From assembly GCA_017463325.1 (NCBI GenBank), contig JAFTPK010000013.1:1-48126 (forward strand): DNA of 48,126 bases, given 5' to 3'. The notes under the pieces were generated by a model, which was not told the DNA's origin, made no database searches, and saw only the letters and a program-made list of their open reading frames with translations. Every line of letters starts with the position of its first letter. Position 1 is the first letter of the stretch. Made by a program: the position numbers and the translations under genes. Below are positions 1-9,296 of this stretch, one piece after another. This DNA is from Clostridia bacterium. GTDB taxonomy: Bacteria; Bacillota; Clostridia; Christensenellales; Borkfalkiaceae.

Positions 1-1
1 G

Positions 2-814
2 TACGCCCAAGACAATGGGCTTTCGTGGCGGGAGGACGGCACGAATTCCCTCTTGGAGGCGACGCGAAACAAGCTCCGTTTGGAGGTGCTGCCTGCTTTG
101 GAAAGGGCGGTGAACGGCGCGGGAAAAAATCTTGCGGCGTTCGCAAAGGTCTGCGCGGAGGACGACGAATATTTGTATTCTCTTGCCGAAAAGCTGATCG
201 AGAGAAAAACGCCCGCGTTTACGGGCGACAGCGGGTATCGCGTTGTCTTTTCTAAGGAAAAGCCGCTTTTTGTTCGGGCGTGTCTGAGCGTATTGAAAAC
301 GCTTGGCGTGGAAAAAGATTACACGCGGGAAAATTTGGAAACCCTTTTCCGTTTACAGGAGCTGCAAACGGGCGCAAAGGCGAGTGTAAAAGGGGGCGTG
401 TACGCGTTGAAAGGGTACGACGGCCTTGCGTTTTGCCGTTCAGAGGAAAAGCAAGAGGAAAATGGGGAGCAGGTATTCGGGTTTGGCGAATTTCGGATAG
501 GCAGGGTTGCGTTTACCGTGAGTGAAACGCCGTCGGGCGCGGAAAAAGAGCTACGCTTGGACGTAGATAAATTGCCTGAGGACGCCGTTTTCCGTTTAAA
601 ACGGGAAGGGGACGTGTTTGAGAAATTCGGCGGTGGACGAAAGAGCTTGAAAAAATATCTCGTGGACAAGAAGATCGCGGCGGCGGTGCGCGCGGAATTG
701 CCTGTGCTTGCAAAGGGTGACGAGGTTTTTGCCGTGCTGGGCGTAGAGGTCGCAGGGAGCGTTTGGACGAATGAAAAAACGAAAAGGACGGCGTATTTGT
801 CTATTTTGATTTAA
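2..814 (+). CDS. tilS: tRNA(Ile)-lysidine synthase, C-terminal part (5' end outside window)
   Basis: The reading frame is open from the window edge, so the N-terminal PP-loop ATPase domain is outside. TilS makes lysidine at C34 of tRNA-Ile(CAU) in the cytoplasm using ATP and lysine, changing its decoding from AUG to AUA. About 270 residues are visible. The first stretch reads WREDGTN followed by ATRNKLR and VLPALER, the family pattern where TilS binds tRNA. The end (GDEVFAVLGVEVAGSVW) resembles the small C-terminal TilS domain. The hpt gene follows 21 bases later, the usual tilS-hpt order in Firmicutes. An apparent TTG start at 53 is internal and was not used. Confidence 0.88.
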   Translation, partial: YAQDNGLSWREDGTNSLLEATRNKLRLEVLPALERAVNGAGKNLAAFAKVCAEDDEYLYSLAEKLIERKTPAFTGDSGYRVVFSKEKPLFVRACLSVLKTLGVEKDYTRENLETLFRLQELQTGAKASVKGGVYALKGYDGLAFCRSEEKQEENGEQVFGFGEFRIGRVAFTVSETPSGAEKELRLDVDKLPEDAVFRLKREGDVFEKFGGGRKSLKKYLVDKKIAAAVRAELPVLAKGDEVFAVLGVEVAGSVWTNEKTKRTAYLSILI

Positions 815-835
815 TTAACGTACGGAGGACGAAAG

Positions 836-1381
836 ATGGAAATGCACCAACATGTTGAGAGGATTATGATCGGCGAAGAGAAAATTGCCGCGCGCGTCAA
901 GGAGCTTGCATTGCAGCTGGATAAGCTGTACGAGGGAAGAAAGCCCGTCGTCGTTTGCATTTTAAAGGGAAGCTTTATGTTTTTTGCCGACCTTGTTCGG
1001 AATATGAAAGTGGAAACGGAAATAGATTTTATGGCAGTATCTTCTTACGGCGGCGGTACCGTGTCCACCCGTGAGGTAAAAATTAAAAAGGACCTCGCAA
1101 CCGACATTAAAGGGCGCGACGTCTTGATCGTCGAAGATATTATTGATTCGGGGAATACCCTCTATTCTTTGAAACGGTTATTGAACGAGCGGGCGCCCGC
1201 AAGCGTGAATATCGTCACCTTGCTTGATAAGCCTGAGCGTAGAGAGGTGCCTATGGAGCCTGAATATACGGGGTTCGTCATTGAGGACGAATTCGTGGTA
1301 GGGTACGGCCTCGATTACGCCGAGGACTACCGTAATCTTCCCTATATCGGTATTTTGAAACGGGAAGTGTACGAAAAGTAA
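836..1381 (+). CDS. hpt: Hypoxanthine (guanine) phosphoribosyltransferase
   Basis: This cytoplasmic purine-salvage enzyme joins hypoxanthine or guanine to PRPP to give IMP or GMP. The protein has 181 residues, a normal length. The PRPP-binding motif VLIVEDIIDSGNTL lies near residues 96-109, with the acidic pair followed by DSGNT. The early segment VVCILKGSFMFFADL is also typical. ATG 836 has a GGAGG site 8 bases upstream. It follows tilS closely and is probably co-transcribed with it. A strong hairpin terminator follows the stop. Confidence 0.95.
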   Translation: MEMHQHVERIMIGEEKIAARVKELALQLDKLYEGRKPVVVCILKGSFMFFADLVRNMKVETEIDFMAVSSYGGGTVSTREVKIKKDLATDIKGRDVLIVEDIIDSGNTLYSLKRLLNERAPASVNIVTLLDKPERREVPMEPEYTGFVIEDEFVVGYGLDYAEDYRNLPYIGILKREVYEK

Positions 1382-1393
1382 AAGATAAAAAAG

Positions 1394-1430
1394 ACGGCGG
1401 CAAGCTTTTAAGGCTTGCCGCCGTTCGCTT
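1394..1430. terminator. Bidirectional hairpin terminator between hpt and the lipoprotein gene
   Basis: A perfect 12-bp stem (1394-1405 with 1413-1424) has a 7-nt loop and is followed by a T-rich tail. A-rich sequence on the other side would give a U tract on the minus strand. It separates two convergent genes. Confidence 0.85.
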
Positions 1431-1442
1431 TTAAGCTAAGGC

Positions 1443-2453
1443 TTAGTTGGCAAATTGCGCGTTCTTTAACGAATAGCGAAGAGAGCCGATATTGTACGAA
1501 ACCGCCGTTTCCATATACAGCATAGCGTTGCGGTAAACGTTGTTGGAGGGATCGGTGGTGGTGGCGTACCACGCGGTGATCGCCGCGCCTGCGTTGGTGG
1601 CGTTCAAGCTGAGCTTGACGGGGGTGTATTCTACCACCGTATCAGCCGCCAAAGGCGTGCCGTTTATGCTGAACGAGAATTTTTCGCTGTCCTTGCTTTC
1701 GGCGTTGAGCTTTACCTCTTGCAACGCGCTCGTATACGCGTCGTAGATATTGACGATCCGCTGTGAGGAAAGGTAGGTGGAGGAAAGGCCGCGAACGGCG
1801 AAGAGCAATTGCTCGTTGTCCAAATAGGTGTATTTTTCCTTGTCGATTTCAAAGGTTTTCGTGGAGGTGCGGGGCAGATCCTTGCCGCTAAGCAAGGTGC
1901 CCTTACGGTCGGTATACGTTACCACGGCGGCGTTACATTCCCCGTCGTATTCGGTGAGTACCGTATAATCGTAATCCACGTACGCCGCCTCAAAAGTGGT
2001 GGCGTCCACGTTTCTCGGCGTATGCGAAAGCACCGTCTTTTCCGAACGGACGGGTTGCAACGCGTTTAAAGTGGATTTAAATTCCATTTCCGTTTCCACG
2101 ACGTCGGTGAAAACCTCCACCGCAGAGCCGATTGCAAACTGTACGTCAAGCTCTAAACGGGTGGTGTAAATATAACCGTCGCCCGAAGAGTTGTTTTTTA
2201 GCGTCGTTACGTATTTGCCGCTTTTTTCGGGGCAATAAAGGACGGAATAGTATTCCTCGTTAAAGCCCGTGGCGTCGGTAAAGTTCACTTCGTATTCCAA
2301 AACCTCCTCGCCCGTGATCGCGCCTGTGTTGCCAAGCGTGTTCTGCGCCCAGTTGGGGCTGAACGAAAGCTTTTGTGACGCGCTCGTACAAGAGGCGAAA
2401 AGGGTGGTTGCAAGCAAAACGGCGGAAATAGCCGCGAGAGATTTCTTTTTCAT
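1443..2453 (-). CDS. Predicted lipoprotein of unknown function
   Basis: This 336-residue protein begins with a Lys-rich n-region, a hydrophobic stretch and the lipobox LFASC, so it should be lipid-anchored at Cys22 on the outer face of the membrane. The rest is rich in Thr, Tyr, Val and Asp, with alternating polar and hydrophobic residues that suggest beta structure. I do not recognise a family. An AAGGA site lies just before the ATG and a near-consensus sigma-A promoter lies further upstream. It stands alone, convergent with hpt and divergent from addB. A role in cell-surface binding or sensing would be a guess. Confidence 0.8.
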   Translation of the reverse strand: MKKKSLAAISAVLLATTLFASCTSASQKLSFSPNWAQNTLGNTGAITGEEVLEYEVNFTDATGFNEEYYSVLYCPEKSGKYVTTLKNNSSGDGYIYTTRLELDVQFAIGSAVEVFTDVVETEMEFKSTLNALQPVRSEKTVLSHTPRNVDATTFEAAYVDYDYTVLTEYDGECNAAVVTYTDRKGTLLSGKDLPRTSTKTFEIDKEKYTYLDNEQLLFAVRGLSSTYLSSQRIVNIYDAYTSALQEVKLNAESKDSEKFSFSINGTPLAADTVVEYTPVKLSLNATNAGAAITAWYATTTDPSNNVYRNAMLYMETAVSYNIGSLRYSLKNAQFAN

Positions 2454-2487
2454 TATAAATTCCTTGTTTTTATCTTGAATTTCTTCT

Positions 2488-2516
2488 ATTATAGCACATA
2501 TTTTAAAAATTGTAAA
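2488..2516 (-). promoter_or_regulatory. Sigma-A promoter of the lipoprotein gene
   Basis: Reading leftward, TTTACA (2511-2516), a 17-nt spacer and TATAAT (2488-2493). Transcription would start near 2481, leaving a leader of about 28 nt before the ATG. Confidence 0.85.
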
Positions 2517-2577
2517 AACAAAATAGAGTTTTCTTGAAAATAATTGTGAAAAAAAGCTGAAATTTTCCTCTTAGATA

Positions 2578-2586
2578 TGCTATAAT
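2578..2586 (+). promoter_or_regulatory. Extended -10 promoter of addBA
   Basis: TGCTATAAT is a perfect extended -10 element. The -35 region at the correct distance (2558-2563, TGAAAT) is poor, as often seen with an extended -10. The same 17 bases from the TG onward occur inverted in the divergent lipoprotein promoter. Confidence 0.75.
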
Positions 2587-2620
2587 AGAAGAAAGAAAAA
2601 TTTTTTTGGGAGAAAACGGT

Positions 2621-5600
2621 ATGGTCAAATTGCTCAGCGCGTACACCTTATCCGAGTGCTTGGAGGCGACGGCAGAGGCCGCGGCTGCCTACGAGGGGCT
2701 TGGGCGGCGCAACCTTATCTTTTGCGAGGACAGGCTTACCCTTGTCGCGGAACGGGCGATCGTGAAAGCCTTGGGCGGTACCTTTCTTACCGAGGTGACC
2801 ACCTTTGCAAGATTTTTAAAAGCGGAAAAAAAGGTGCTCTCCCGCCAAGGCTCGGTTATGGCGGTGGGGGATATTTTGACGCGCTTGCAAAAGGAGGGAA
2901 AGCTACGCTGTTTTACCCGAGGGGGCGCGCAAGTCGTCGGCGGTGCAAAATGTATTTACGAGCAGCTTGCGCAGTTCGCCGCCTCCGAGCTTACGCCCGA
3001 GGCTCTTGCGGAAAGCGTGGAGGAGCTTAACGACGACGCTTTGAAAAATAAAATGCTTGACCTTTCTCTTTTGTATGGGGAATACGACCGCTTTTTGAAA
3101 GAGAACGGGTATTTGGACGAGGGGAGCTACTTGACCTTACTCCCCGAGGCGATCAAGGCAGAGCCGGGGATCGCGGAAGCGAACGTCTTTTTTCTTTGCT
3201 ATTCCTCCTTTACGGCACAGGCGGTCAAGGCGATCAAAACGGCCGTTTCGTGCGCGGCAAACGTGCTCGGGATATTCATTCACGGTGAAGAAGAGCTTTA
3301 TACGGGCAGCGCGTATACCCGTTTTTTCCTTGCTGCCAAGGAGTGCAGAAAGGTGTTTTGCGCAAATCGGGGCACGCCGCTTGTAGGGGAGGCGGAGCGG
3401 CTTCGCACAGGGCTGTATTCCCCTGAAAAGCTGAAAGAAGAAAGAACGCGTACGGACGCGATCCGTATTTTTGCTGCCCCTGATAAGACGGGCGAGGCGG
3501 AGTTTGTCGCGACGCAGATCAAAAGGCGATTGATGGAGGACGGAGAGCTGAAATACCGCGATTTTTCCGTGCTCGTGCCCGACGTGGGTGGATATGCCTC
3601 CGCTTTTAAAAAGGTGTTTTCCGAGTATGCAATTCCCTATTCCATGGACGAACGGATCACCTTAAAGCGACACCCTATCGCAAAATTTTTGCTCTCGATC
3701 ATGGAGGTCGCCGAAACGCGCTATCTTCCGTCGGCGGTGGACGGGGCGCTTGCCAACGTCTTTTTTGGGGAGAGCGACGAATACAGAAATTATTTGCTTA
3801 AATACGGAAATTCAAGAGGCGGTGCGCTTCGTGAAATCCGTAAACAAACGGGCTACGACGAAGAAATGCTGATCAATCGCCGCGATAGATTGCTTGCCCT
3901 TGTGGGGAAATTTAAGCGCAGGGCAAAGGGGGCGGCTTATGCGGCGGCTATACGCGAGGTGCTTGCGGACGAAACGGTGCAAGAGGTGCTTGCAGAGTTG
4001 GAGGCGGGCGCGACGGACGCTGCGACGAGAAGTTATTTGTTGCAGATTTTGCCCGCCGTAGAGGCGCTTGTGTGCGAGGTGGAGCTTTTGACGGGCGAGA
4101 AAGAGATCGCTTTACGCGATTTTTCGGCGGTGCTTGCCGACGGGTTGGAGGCGACGGAGATTGCGCCGACCCCTTTAAAGACGGACGCCGTATTTATCGG
4201 CGACCTCGTGGGCAGTAGGATTGAACGGACAAGGGTGTTGTTTGCCGTTGGGCTTACCGACGCTGCGCCCACCTCTTCGGGCGACGCTAACCTCGTTACC
4301 GATCGTGACAAGGAAAAGCTTTTAGAGGTAAAGGCGGCGCTTGAACCCATGGTGTCGGAGGTTAATTTCCGCAACCGCGAAAACGCCTCCTTAAATCTTT
4401 GTACCTTTACGGACGCTCTGTATTTGACCTATCCTATGGGCAGTAGCGGGGATACTGCCGTGAGCGATCTTATTTTTTACACAAGGCGATTATTCGTCAA
4501 CGTGCGGGGGGAAGAGCTGCCCGTAGAAAAGGCGTTGTCTTGGAAGGAACGGAAATACCGTTCTTCGGCTGTGGCGCCTGCCGTAAGAGAGTTGCTTTTG
4601 GAAATGGACGCCTTTCAGGAGGGAAAAACGACGGAGCGAAAGGAGTACTCCGCGCTGTTGGAGGCGTTGGAGGAACGGGGCGTCGAGGTGGACGGAGCGG
4701 CTGTGGAAACGGAAAAGACCGCGCCCCTTTCCGCTGAACTTTTATTTACGGGAAACTCCCTCTCCCCGACGAATATCGAGGGGTATTTTTCCTGCCCGTA
4801 TCGAAACTTCCTCGAACACGGCTTAAAATTGAAGCGGAGAGAGGAAACGACGGTGATGGCTACGGACACGGGTACCCTCATTCACGCCGTTTTGGAAAAA
4901 ACGACGCCGAAAATCGACGAGTTTTCCACGGAGGAGGAGTTCTCTGCATACGCACTTGGGGTCGCCCAAGAGCTGCTTTCAGAGCCGTTGTTTGCCTCGT
5001 TAAAGGAAACGGCGGCGGGAGCGTATTCCTCGGACGCCCTCCTTCGCGAAGGGGTGGCGGTTGCGTTGGCGGTATATCGACAGATCAAAAATTCGCGTTA
5101 CCGCGTCGAAGAGGTGGAAAAGACGGTTTCGACGCCCTATTTCCACGGAAAAGTGGACAGAGTGGACGCGTCGGACGAGTACGTGCGGATCGTGGACTAC
5201 AAGACCTCCTCGACGGACGCGTCGGCAACCTCCTACTACGTGGGAAGAAAGATGCAGTTGGAACTGTATATGTCCGCAGTCAAGGGTGAACGCATACCTG
5301 CCGGGGTGTTTTACTTTCCCGCCTCCCTTTCGTACAGCGAGTCGGAGGAGGGAAAATTCCGCATGAAAGGGTTCTTTAACGCCGACGAGGAAGCGGTGCT
5401 TCGCGGCGATAATAACCTTGCGGCGGGAAAAAAGAGTGAATATTTCGATATGCAAATCGACAAAAAACCGCCCGAAAACGCCATGGACGGGGAAACCTTT
5501 GCCTACTTCCTTTCGTATGCGGAGCTGCTTGCGGATAAAGCGCGGGAGGAGGTCAGGAGCGGGTATATCGAGCCGACCCCTTACGGCGGCGTTTGCGGGT

Positions 5601-5722
5601 ACTGTGAATTTCAAGGGGCGTGCGGGGCTTGTCGGGGCGACAGGTCTAAGGTGCGTAAGGAAAAGTCGATCAAGGCGCAGGAGATTGCCGAGATTGTAAA
5701 ACGGGAAAAGGAGGGAGAGTGA
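2621..5722 (+). CDS. addB: ATP-dependent helicase/nuclease subunit AddB (RexB-like)
   Basis: AddB pairs with AddA to form the Firmicutes equivalent of RecBCD, which resects double-strand ends and loads RecA. I chose ATG 2621 because GGGAGA lies 7 bases upstream; an in-frame TTG at 2606 lies ahead of that site. The protein has 1033 residues. The C-terminal nuclease domain carries RIVDYKTSS near residue 860. The four cysteines expected to hold a 4Fe-4S cluster are visible: one in SCPYRNF near residue 725, and three in CGYCEFQGAC near residues 991-1000. The N-terminus has no GxGKT Walker A where B. subtilis AddB has one. The stop is 1 base from the addA start, so the two are tightly coupled. Confidence 0.9.
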   Translation: MVKLLSAYTLSECLEATAEAAAAYEGLGRRNLIFCEDRLTLVAERAIVKALGGTFLTEVTTFARFLKAEKKVLSRQGSVMAVGDILTRLQKEGKLRCFTRGGAQVVGGAKCIYEQLAQFAASELTPEALAESVEELNDDALKNKMLDLSLLYGEYDRFLKENGYLDEGSYLTLLPEAIKAEPGIAEANVFFLCYSSFTAQAVKAIKTAVSCAANVLGIFIHGEEELYTGSAYTRFFLAAKECRKVFCANRGTPLVGEAERLRTGLYSPEKLKEERTRTDAIRIFAAPDKTGEAEFVATQIKRRLMEDGELKYRDFSVLVPDVGGYASAFKKVFSEYAIPYSMDERITLKRHPIAKFLLSIMEVAETRYLPSAVDGALANVFFGESDEYRNYLLKYGNSRGGALREIRKQTGYDEEMLINRRDRLLALVGKFKRRAKGAAYAAAIREVLADETVQEVLAELEAGATDAATRSYLLQILPAVEALVCEVELLTGEKEIALRDFSAVLADGLEATEIAPTPLKTDAVFIGDLVGSRIERTRVLFAVGLTDAAPTSSGDANLVTDRDKEKLLEVKAALEPMVSEVNFRNRENASLNLCTFTDALYLTYPMGSSGDTAVSDLIFYTRRLFVNVRGEELPVEKALSWKERKYRSSAVAPAVRELLLEMDAFQEGKTTERKEYSALLEALEERGVEVDGAAVETEKTAPLSAELLFTGNSLSPTNIEGYFSCPYRNFLEHGLKLKRREETTVMATDTGTLIHAVLEKTTPKIDEFSTEEEFSAYALGVAQELLSEPLFASLKETAAGAYSSDALLREGVAVALAVYRQIKNSRYRVEEVEKTVSTPYFHGKVDRVDASDEYVRIVDYKTSSTDASATSYYVGRKMQLELYMSAVKGERIPAGVFYFPASLSYSESEEGKFRMKGFFNADEEAVLRGDNNLAAGKKSEYFDMQIDKKPPENAMDGETFAYFLSYAELLADKAREEVRSGYIEPTPYGGVCGYCEFQGACGACRGDRSKVRKEKSIKAQEIAEIVKREKEGE

Positions 5723-5723
5723 G

Positions 5724-8700
5724 ATGGCTACGCCGAAGTTTACAAACGAACAACAGGCGGCGATTTCCGCGACGGGCAGAACGATCGTTTCCGCGTCGGC
5801 GGGGAGCGGCAAAACCACGGTGATGATCGAAAAAATGCTTGCGCTCATTCTTTCGGGCGTGGACGTTTCCGAGATCTTAGCCGTGACCTATACGAAAAAA
5901 GCGGCGGCGCAAATGAAAGAAAAATTGCGCGCCAAAATTATCAAAGCCATGGGGGAGCGGACAAGGACGGACGCGGAGCGCACGCATCTTAAAAAGCAGC
6001 TCGCCGCCGTGGCGGGCGCGGACGTTTCCACCGTACATTCCTTTTGCTCGCGGCTCATTAAGACCCATTTCTACGCGGCGGGCGTGGGAAATACCTTTTC
6101 CATTATTTCCGCTGAGGACGCGGACGGAAAGGTGTTGCAAGGACGGGCGCTTGACGAGATCTTTGAAGAGGGCTACGAGAGTAAAGATCCTGATTTCTAT
6201 CAGCTGCTTTCCGTCTATTACCGCAAGAAAAAGGACGAAAATCTTCGGGAAATTTTTCTTTCCACCTATAACGGTTTGCGCAGTCGCGACGATTATCTTG
6301 AATACTTGGAGCGCACGCAGACGCTTGACGAGGGCGTCTTTGATAGGGTGTGCGAGGCGCTTCGGTTGGCTTTTTTAAACAAGCTGGATTATTACGCGGA
6401 AACGGCGGCAAAGGCCTTGGAATATTTCAAGGCGCAAAAAGACCTTTCGGACGCTCTTTATCAACGGGAGTGTGACGAGCGGATTGCGGCGGGCAAAAAG
6501 CCGCTCAAACGCAAGGAAAAGAAAGGGTCTTTGCCCTTGGCGACGGAGGTGGCGGAGTACGTGGAGGCGGCGCGGCGGGCACAGAGCGTGTTCGAGTGGA
6601 AAGAATTGCCGCTTTGTTTTTCTAAAAAGGAAACGGGAAATATGGCGCCCGATTACGCCGAGTGGGTGGAAAGGCTCGCGTTTGCCGTGGCGGGCGTAAA
6701 AGAGGTGGACGGTAAGCTGAAAAAGCTGGGTACGCGCGAGGAAGAGCTACGCGCCTTTTTGAGCGCGGGTGAGATCGCGCGGGCGCTCGCTAAGTATTTG
6801 CTCCGCTTTGACGAAGAATATACGCGGCAAAAGATAGAAAAAGGGGTGTTGGATTATAACGACCTTGAACATATTGCCTTGAAGCTGTTGCGGGACGAGG
6901 AGATCGCAAAAGAGATGCGGGAGCGTTACCGCTACGTATTCGTGGACGAGTATCAGGACGTCAACCCCGTTCAGGAAAAGCTGATACGCTTAGTGTCGGG
7001 GGAGAACGTTTTCCTTGTCGGGGATATGAAACAGGCGATCTATGCGTTTCGGGGGAGTAAGTCCAAATATTTTAAAGAAACTTGGGAGGAGTACAAGGCG
7101 GACGAAAAGGCGAACGCATTGCAGCTGCCCCATAATTTTCGTAGCCGTTTGCCTGTTTTGGAGGCGGTCAATACGCAGTTCTCCCGTGCTATGACGGAAG
7201 AGTTTTGCGGGATTGATTACGAGCGCGAGGGGAAAATGCGAGTTGGGGAGAATTACTCCACCCCCGAGGGCTACGAGGGGTTTGTGAAATTGCATTTCCT
7301 CGGCAAGAAAAAAGCGGAGGAGCAGATAGAGGAGGTGAACGGACTACCTTCTCGCGGCGTGTATTCCGTACGCGAAAACGCAGGGAAAGCGGAGAAAGAA
7401 GAGGATAGCGCGGTGCAAGCGGTGGTGAGGATAGTAAAAAGCGCGCGCGGAAAAAGATTTTTCGACAACGAAACGGGTGAGGTGCGTGCGGCGGAATATG
7501 CCGATATTGCCGTGCTCGTGCGCTCTAACGGACGTCGAACTTCGGCACTTGTCGCCGCACTTAGCGAGCAAGGGATCCCCGTTACCTCCGAATCCCCCGT
7601 CAATATTTTTGATTTTTCGGAAATTCAAACGCTGACGGATATTTTGCGATTGATTGATAACGCCGAGCAGGATATTCCCCTGTTTAGTGCGTTGGTTTCG
7701 GACATGGGTGGCTTGAATGAAAACGAGCTTGCAGCCGTTAGGCTGCGTTATCCACAAGGGAACAAGGCGTTTTTTCGTGACGCTTGCCGCGCGTACGCCG
7801 AGGGGGAAACGGACGCTGTGGCGGGAAAGTTGCGGCGGTTTTTCGCCTACCTTACCGAGCTGCGCCGCCTTTCGCATTTGCTTTCGGCTGAGGAGCTTTT
7901 AAATAAAATTCTTTCGGAAACAGGATTGGAGGCAAGCTTTCTCGCGCGCTACGGTGGAGAGAATTGCTTGAAACGGATCCGTCGGTTTTTGGAGGAGGCC
8001 TCCTCGGCTGAACCGTTGAACGTGCATGAGTTTTTAGAGCGCTTAAAGCTGCTTTCCTTTACCGTTAATTACAGCGAGAACGGCGGGGAAAATTCCGTGC
8101 GTATTATGACCATGCACGCCTCGAAAGGGCTGGAATTCCCGATTGTCGTCGTAGACGATTTAAGCCACAATTTCCACGCGGTGGACAGCGCGCCTGTCCT
8201 CGTGGAGGAGGAATTCGGCCTTGCGCCTAAGGCACACGACGCCGAAAAAATGACCCTGCGCGGCAGCGTGCTTCGACTTCTCTTTCAAGAACGTAAGCTT
8301 GCCGAGCGGGCAAAGGACGAGCTGAATTTGTATTACGTGGCGCTCACGCGCGCGAAATACGGGTTACATCTTATTTTCGACGAGAAAAAGAAAACGACGG
8401 ACGTGCGTTACGCGGCTTCCGTAGCCGACCTTACCGATTTTTCGTTGTGGGAAGACTTGACGGCGGAAGAGAGCGAGGAGGAAACGCTCACCGTTCCCCG
8501 TCAGGCTCTTGCTGGCGAGGTGGACGACGGGTTGAAAGCGGAATTCGGCGCGGCGCTTGACTGGAAATACGCGCATACGGGCTGTGAGGAATTGCCTGTG
8601 AAAAGCTCTGCAACGGCGTTGATGCGACAGTTTGACGGCGAAACGGAGCAGGTGCGCGATAGCGAAGCGTTTTCCTTGGATAAGACCTTGGAAGGGGAGA

Positions 8701-9242
8701 ATACGGGCGTGGAAGAGGGGCTTGCCTATCACGCGTTTTTGGAGAACTGTTCGTTTGCTTGCCCGCAAGGGGAGGAGCTTAGCGTTTGGGTAGAGGAGGA
8801 GCTGTTTGCTATGAAAGCGCAAGGACTTCTTTCCGAGGAATACGCGCGGCTGCTTTGCGTGGAAAAGTTGACGGAAATTTTGTCCTTGCCCGTATTTGCA
8901 CGGCTGAAAGAAAAACGGCTGTATCGTGAACGGCGGTTTTTGGCGGCGATCCCCGCTTGTGAGGCGTTGCCGCTCGTAGGGATAGCCGTAGCGGACGGAG
9001 AGTGCAAGGACGAGCTGCTTTTTCAAGGGGCGATCGACTTGATGGCGGAGGGGGAAACGGACGTGGAGATCGTCGATTATAAGTATTCGAGAAAGGGGGC
9101 GGAAAAGCTTCGCGAAAGCTATTTGCCGCAACTTACGCTCTATAAAAAGGCGGTGGCGCGGATCCTGAAAAAGGAGGAGAGGGAGATACGCTGTACGATC
9201 GTGAATATTTATCGAGGTTTTGAAGTGGATATGAATGAGTAA
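5724..9242 (+). CDS. addA: ATP-dependent helicase/nuclease subunit AddA
   Basis: AddA is the UvrD-like 3'-5' helicase and nuclease subunit of AddAB, which processes double-strand breaks for recombination. The 1172 residues match the family length. Walker A ASAGSGKTTV is near residues 22-31, motif II VDEYQDVN near 406, then NFRSR, MHASKGLEF near 798 and YYVALTRAK near 869. The C-terminal nuclease motif is EIVDYKYS near 1114. ATG 5724 starts 1 base after the addB stop, with a GGAGGG site inside the addB end. A hairpin terminator follows. Confidence 0.96.
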   Translation: MATPKFTNEQQAAISATGRTIVSASAGSGKTTVMIEKMLALILSGVDVSEILAVTYTKKAAAQMKEKLRAKIIKAMGERTRTDAERTHLKKQLAAVAGADVSTVHSFCSRLIKTHFYAAGVGNTFSIISAEDADGKVLQGRALDEIFEEGYESKDPDFYQLLSVYYRKKKDENLREIFLSTYNGLRSRDDYLEYLERTQTLDEGVFDRVCEALRLAFLNKLDYYAETAAKALEYFKAQKDLSDALYQRECDERIAAGKKPLKRKEKKGSLPLATEVAEYVEAARRAQSVFEWKELPLCFSKKETGNMAPDYAEWVERLAFAVAGVKEVDGKLKKLGTREEELRAFLSAGEIARALAKYLLRFDEEYTRQKIEKGVLDYNDLEHIALKLLRDEEIAKEMRERYRYVFVDEYQDVNPVQEKLIRLVSGENVFLVGDMKQAIYAFRGSKSKYFKETWEEYKADEKANALQLPHNFRSRLPVLEAVNTQFSRAMTEEFCGIDYEREGKMRVGENYSTPEGYEGFVKLHFLGKKKAEEQIEEVNGLPSRGVYSVRENAGKAEKEEDSAVQAVVRIVKSARGKRFFDNETGEVRAAEYADIAVLVRSNGRRTSALVAALSEQGIPVTSESPVNIFDFSEIQTLTDILRLIDNAEQDIPLFSALVSDMGGLNENELAAVRLRYPQGNKAFFRDACRAYAEGETDAVAGKLRRFFAYLTELRRLSHLLSAEELLNKILSETGLEASFLARYGGENCLKRIRRFLEEASSAEPLNVHEFLERLKLLSFTVNYSENGGENSVRIMTMHASKGLEFPIVVVDDLSHNFHAVDSAPVLVEEEFGLAPKAHDAEKMTLRGSVLRLLFQERKLAERAKDELNLYYVALTRAKYGLHLIFDEKKKTTDVRYAASVADLTDFSLWEDLTAEESEEETLTVPRQALAGEVDDGLKAEFGAALDWKYAHTGCEELPVKSSATALMRQFDGETEQVRDSEAFSLDKTLEGENTGVEEGLAYHAFLENCSFACPQGEELSVWVEEELFAMKAQGLLSEEYARLLCVEKLTEILSLPVFARLKEKRLYRERRFLAAIPACEALPLVGIAVADGECKDELLFQGAIDLMAEGETDVEIVDYKYSRKGAEKLRESYLPQLTLYKKAVARILKKEEREIRCTIVNIYRGFEVDMNE

Positions 9243-9253
9243 GTAAGGTATAA

Positions 9254-9296
9254 AAAAAGCTCCTTTTGGCAATAAGAAAGCCAAAGGGAGTTTTTT
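9254..9296 (+). terminator. Terminator of addBA whose 3' arm holds the next gene's ribosome site
   Basis: The stem 9260-9270 with 9280-9290 (11 bp with one G-U) is preceded by an A7 run and followed by six T. The 3' arm ends in AAAGGGAG and the next ATG follows the T run directly. The folded stem would therefore both end transcription and hide that ribosome site. Confidence 0.8.

Noticed and set aside
5000..5848. 282-codon minus-strand frame across the addB-addA junction
   Set aside because: It is antisense to conserved nuclease and Walker A coding, so the plus-strand genes explain the sequence.
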